Assembly: GCF_901000735.1 (NCBI RefSeq)
Contig: NC_081541.1
Location: 32,382,060 to 32,446,059, forward strand
Length of the DNA: 64,000 nt
Source of the DNA: Corylus avellana
Taxonomy: Eukaryota; Streptophyta; Magnoliopsida; Fagales; Betulaceae
Direction of reading: 5' to 3'
In this document: in pieces, positions 60,950 through 64,000 of the stretch
Layout: each line of letters starts with the position of its first letter
How positions within the stretch are numbered: position 1 is the stretch's first letter
Notes under the pieces: model-generated
Seen by the model: only the letters and a program-made list of their open reading frames with translations
The model's database searches: none
Told to the model about the DNA's origin: nothing
Program-made: the position numbers and the translations under genes

Positions 60950-63900
60950 GGTTCAATTTCCTGCAGAAATGGAGTGGGTTTGTGCAGAGGAGCAGTGAAA
61001 AATATGTAGTGAAATGGAGGACTGCAGTGAAATTAGAGTTCGTGCTATTTTGAAGTGAAAAATACTATGGAGAAACACTACCAAATACTATGGGGAAACA
61101 CTATCAAATTGCTCTAGCTTTTTCATTGGGTTTTTTTAATTTTAATTATAGGATATAGAGAAGTTTATATAGGATTTTGGAGAGGCACTGCTAGTGTCGT
61201 TGGACTTGCATTTTATCATGTAATTCTAGAAAGTAACATTTACTTCTCATTGGGCAAAGTAATGTAATTCCAGAAAGTAACGTAGTTTTGGATACTTGCA
61301 TTTTATAGCTGATTTGAGTATTTTCTTTTGTTGGTTGTTCATTTGCAATTTACTATAATTTTGTAGTTGATTTGGGTATTTTCTTTTCCTTTGGATTATC
61401 AAAGGCCCAAAATTGCGGCCTCTTTTGAGTTTGTTAGTTCGTATGCAAATTAGTTCTCAAATTCAATGGGCCAAGTTTGCATATCATTCCAATTAAAATT
61501 GACATTTTAGGAAACCTGAATCCAGATTCAACACCCGAACCACAAATGCGGCCCATGGGTTAGAAGTATCAAGATTTCCCCCCTCAAAATACCTATAATA
61601 ATAGGCTATGCTGTTTTTTAAATAAAATAAGTAAGAAAGAAACAAAGATTCGATGCGATAATAAAGCTTCTTTAATCACAGCAAGTAGCAACCAATAACT
61701 CACGTCCACCAATAGTTAAACATCAAAGAAATATGCCATGCAATGCAAGCATGCAACCGAAGCTGTTCATTTGAACAGCCGACGTCATCAAAAAAATTTA
61801 TGTTAAGCAAAGAATTAGAACAAACTGATTGGGGGTTAAAGATGGTGCTCTCTATCAACTCCTCACACTAGTGCCTTAGAGAAGGCAGAAATTTCTACCA
61901 CTGTTACCTCACCTCTCTATCAACACCCACTCCCTTCTCTCTCTCACTGTTTCTTTGCGCAAGGTGGCTAATCCGTTCAAATGATGAAAGATGATTCAAT
62001 CACTCCTAACTTTTAAAGTGGCCAAACCACCCTCAATGACACCAAAGTAAGTAGGTGGTTCAGCAACTATCAACTAGCCTTTAAGCTGGCTTAGCCACCC
62101 CCTGTGACCAACAATGACCAAAGCGTCCAAAAGGTGAGGAGGTAATAAAGAAGCTAAGGAGAGAAGTGGTGGGGAAAACAGGTAAGTAAAAATATACACC
62201 CTCCCCCACCCCCCCCCACAACAAAAAAAAAAGAGCACCCCATGCAATATCTTAGGAAGAGAAACAAAGCTGTGTATGATGTCCCAAAAAAGCCTTTTCC
62301 TAAAGAAGAGAGAGGTAACCAAAAAGGGAAACCATTGCCTCAAGAGAAACCCCACATTCTCAGAAGAAAGTTGTTTTCATGGAAACGATCGACGACAATT
62401 CTAAAACATCCAAAATCCGCACAATGCGGTTAATAGAGGAGAACAAAATTCAAATATTGTAAACAATAATGAGAGTACACAAACGATTGTGAGTTGCAAG
62501 GCCACACTAGTTCACTACCTTAAACCCTACCAAAATTGTCTCCAAACTGTGTTCAAAAGTAGCAACATTCAGGGCATAACACCCAAAAAATAAAAAAGTA
62601 AAAGAGAATAATTTTATAAAAAAAAAAGACTAAGAAAACAAGCCTCTCATTAACCAATAGCTTCTAGCACTTTCAGCGTCTCTGCCAACCCCCCAGCATA
62701 GTAAGCTCTCCTCATTTTTCTTCACCAAGACCATTCTCAGTTTCCTCAGCACTGCAACCCAAAAGAGAACAATTTATTATAAGTTGAATGCGTCATTACA
62801 TGCTTTTATTGTAAAAACCTAATGTAATTTTTTTTCTTTCTTTTTTACAGTTCTCCAGTTACATGCTCTTAAAGTAGCAAATGTATTTTGACAAAAAAGA
62901 AAGAAAAAAAATATATAGTATGTTGCATTTTTGCACAGGTGTTTGCAGCAAGGTCGTCAAAGGCCTGCCCGAGACTTTTTACTGCTAAATGAAAAATCAG
63001 AAACAATTTAAACAACAATCATCAATTTTCAGAGTGACTAATAACAATACAAAACCAAGTGATAAATAATAAAATAAATAAATAAAGGCTCTAGTGTTCT
63101 TTCAAATTTTGAATGCTTCCAGCTTTCCAATCCATGGGAATGTGTGCAGATGTAACAGTTAATATTAAGAGGTGTGCCAAAGAGCCAGATAAGCAGATTG
63201 TTAATTGAAAAGTAGATCAATAATTGAGAAAGAAGAGACACTTATGTTGAAATTATTTGTTCATGTTACTACAGGACCATATAACCTACAATTTTTACAC
63301 TCTACAACAAAACATCTACACCATTCATGCCTGTGTACTCAAATGGGAGCAAATATAGGTTAAATGCAACACGAAGCTGTGGACTGAGAACCAAAAAAGG
63401 TCCCCGAACAAGAAAGGCTTCAGAAACAACCTTAACCATTTGCAAAGTCCAAGTGTTAAATATGATGCACTCATAAGATAGAACCAGAGTTAAGCCATCA
63501 AGGACTATGAACTGAATAGATGCATGGATTCCAACTGTTGATAATAGCAAATCAGCAAAATCAAGCAGCAGCAGGTATAAATACAAAGATAACATGTTTT
63601 ACTTCGTGCATAGAATAGGATCTTGTCCCTCATTCACTTTGGTTTACTATAATCCTAAGGTCCCCTCTCATGGTCGCCTAGCGCCCACCTTCAAAACCAA
63701 CGCAATGCCTCAAAAGGTCACTTAATGTCTCCACACATGGGAACCAAGGCGGTTGAAATGATGCTTAAACAACCTTTACAAATGCGAGAACCGCCTTTCT
63801 TCACATAATTCCCTCTAGACACAAATATGATAAAAATGCAAACATTCCCTTAAGCCCAACAACCAAAAATCCATTTCCTGCTCACTGAAACTCAAGGAAT

Positions 63901-64000
63901 TAACCCAGCTCCTCTTTTCTCTGAGCATTAACCTAAAACTTATAACACAAACAATTCCTATGCCTAGGAAGCAATATACTAAGACCAATCTACAGCATTG
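60950..64000. other. Right-hand contig, no gene supported
   Basis: AT-rich DNA with a short local duplication (61056-61110, 'aatactatgg(a/g)gaaacacta'), a C-rich run at 62197-62218, and 'gccaccccc' words (62030-62105) that recall the cores of the fold-back elements. Two frames on the minus strand (63302-63595, and a possible exon near 62660-62765) lack recognisable domains or convincing splice partners, so I do not call them. Confidence 0.5.

Noticed and set aside
60797..61053. Reading frames across the second N run
   Set aside because: They contain unknown residues across an assembly gap and, on the left, antisense Copia sequence.
62660..62765. A possible terminal exon on the minus strand (VLRKLRMVLVKKN...)
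   Set aside because: It could follow an AG, but I find no matching upstream exon and do not recognise the family.
63302..63595. A 97-codon frame on the minus strand as a membrane protein gene
   Set aside because: No recognisable motif, no convincing start context or splice partners; hydrophobic stretches are common by chance in AT-rich DNA.
1..64000. CRISPR arrays, rRNA genes or organelle inserts
   Set aside because: No spaced identical repeats, no rRNA core words and no plastid or mitochondrial gene pieces were recognised on either strand.

Overview
This window is nuclear DNA of a flowering plant, most likely a woody eudicot. The evidence is intron-split genes with GT-AG borders, plant-only families (dirigent protein, pollen Ole e 1 family), and dense plant mobile DNA (Copia elements, solo LTRs, MITEs, tRNA-derived SINEs, L1-type LINE pieces). 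I cannot name the species. Two runs of exactly 100 N (49447-49546 and 60850-60949) show that this is a scaffold of at least three contigs.

The main theme (1.5-35.2 kb and 49.5-60.8 kb) is a cluster of secreted amidase-signature hydrolases, close to the Arabidopsis 'probable amidase At4g34880' type. Every copy has the same five-exon plan. From the left, on the minus strand: A (intact), B (intact), C (dead), D (only the start of exon 1), E (intact, tail shortened) and F (dead). On the plus strand beyond the first gap: G (dead) and H (intact, almost identical to E). A-B-C and D-E-F are two tandem copies of one block of roughly 14-16 kb, joined at a perfect 27-bp inverted repeat. G-H is an inverted copy of F-E and also carries part of the Copia element next to E. 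The G-H contig has a gap on each side, so it may be a second haplotype placed in the scaffold and not a true palindrome.

Mobile elements date these events. A solo LTR in intron 1 of C, F and G is older than the tandem duplication. A Copia element sits in the last codons of E and is also present beside H. A Tork-like Copia deletion derivative lies only between B and C. A fold-back element lies only in the promoter of A. One SINE is only in F, and one 1.4-kb solo LTR is only in G.

The middle region (35.2-49.4 kb) has two ordinary genes on the minus strand. One is a single-exon dirigent protein. The other is a three-exon Ole e 1/extensin-like gene encoding a 321-residue secreted protein with a proline-rich hinge and a conserved C-terminal domain. 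LINE fragments, SINEs, fold-back elements and AT microsatellites surround them. From 60.95 kb to the end I recognise no gene.

I found no clearly new biochemical system. The most unusual items are the fold-back duplication junction, the non-shared decay of the C-type amidases, the mosaic similarity of the inverted arms, and an 18-bp match between the end of the left contig and the interior of the right contig, which questions the scaffold order.
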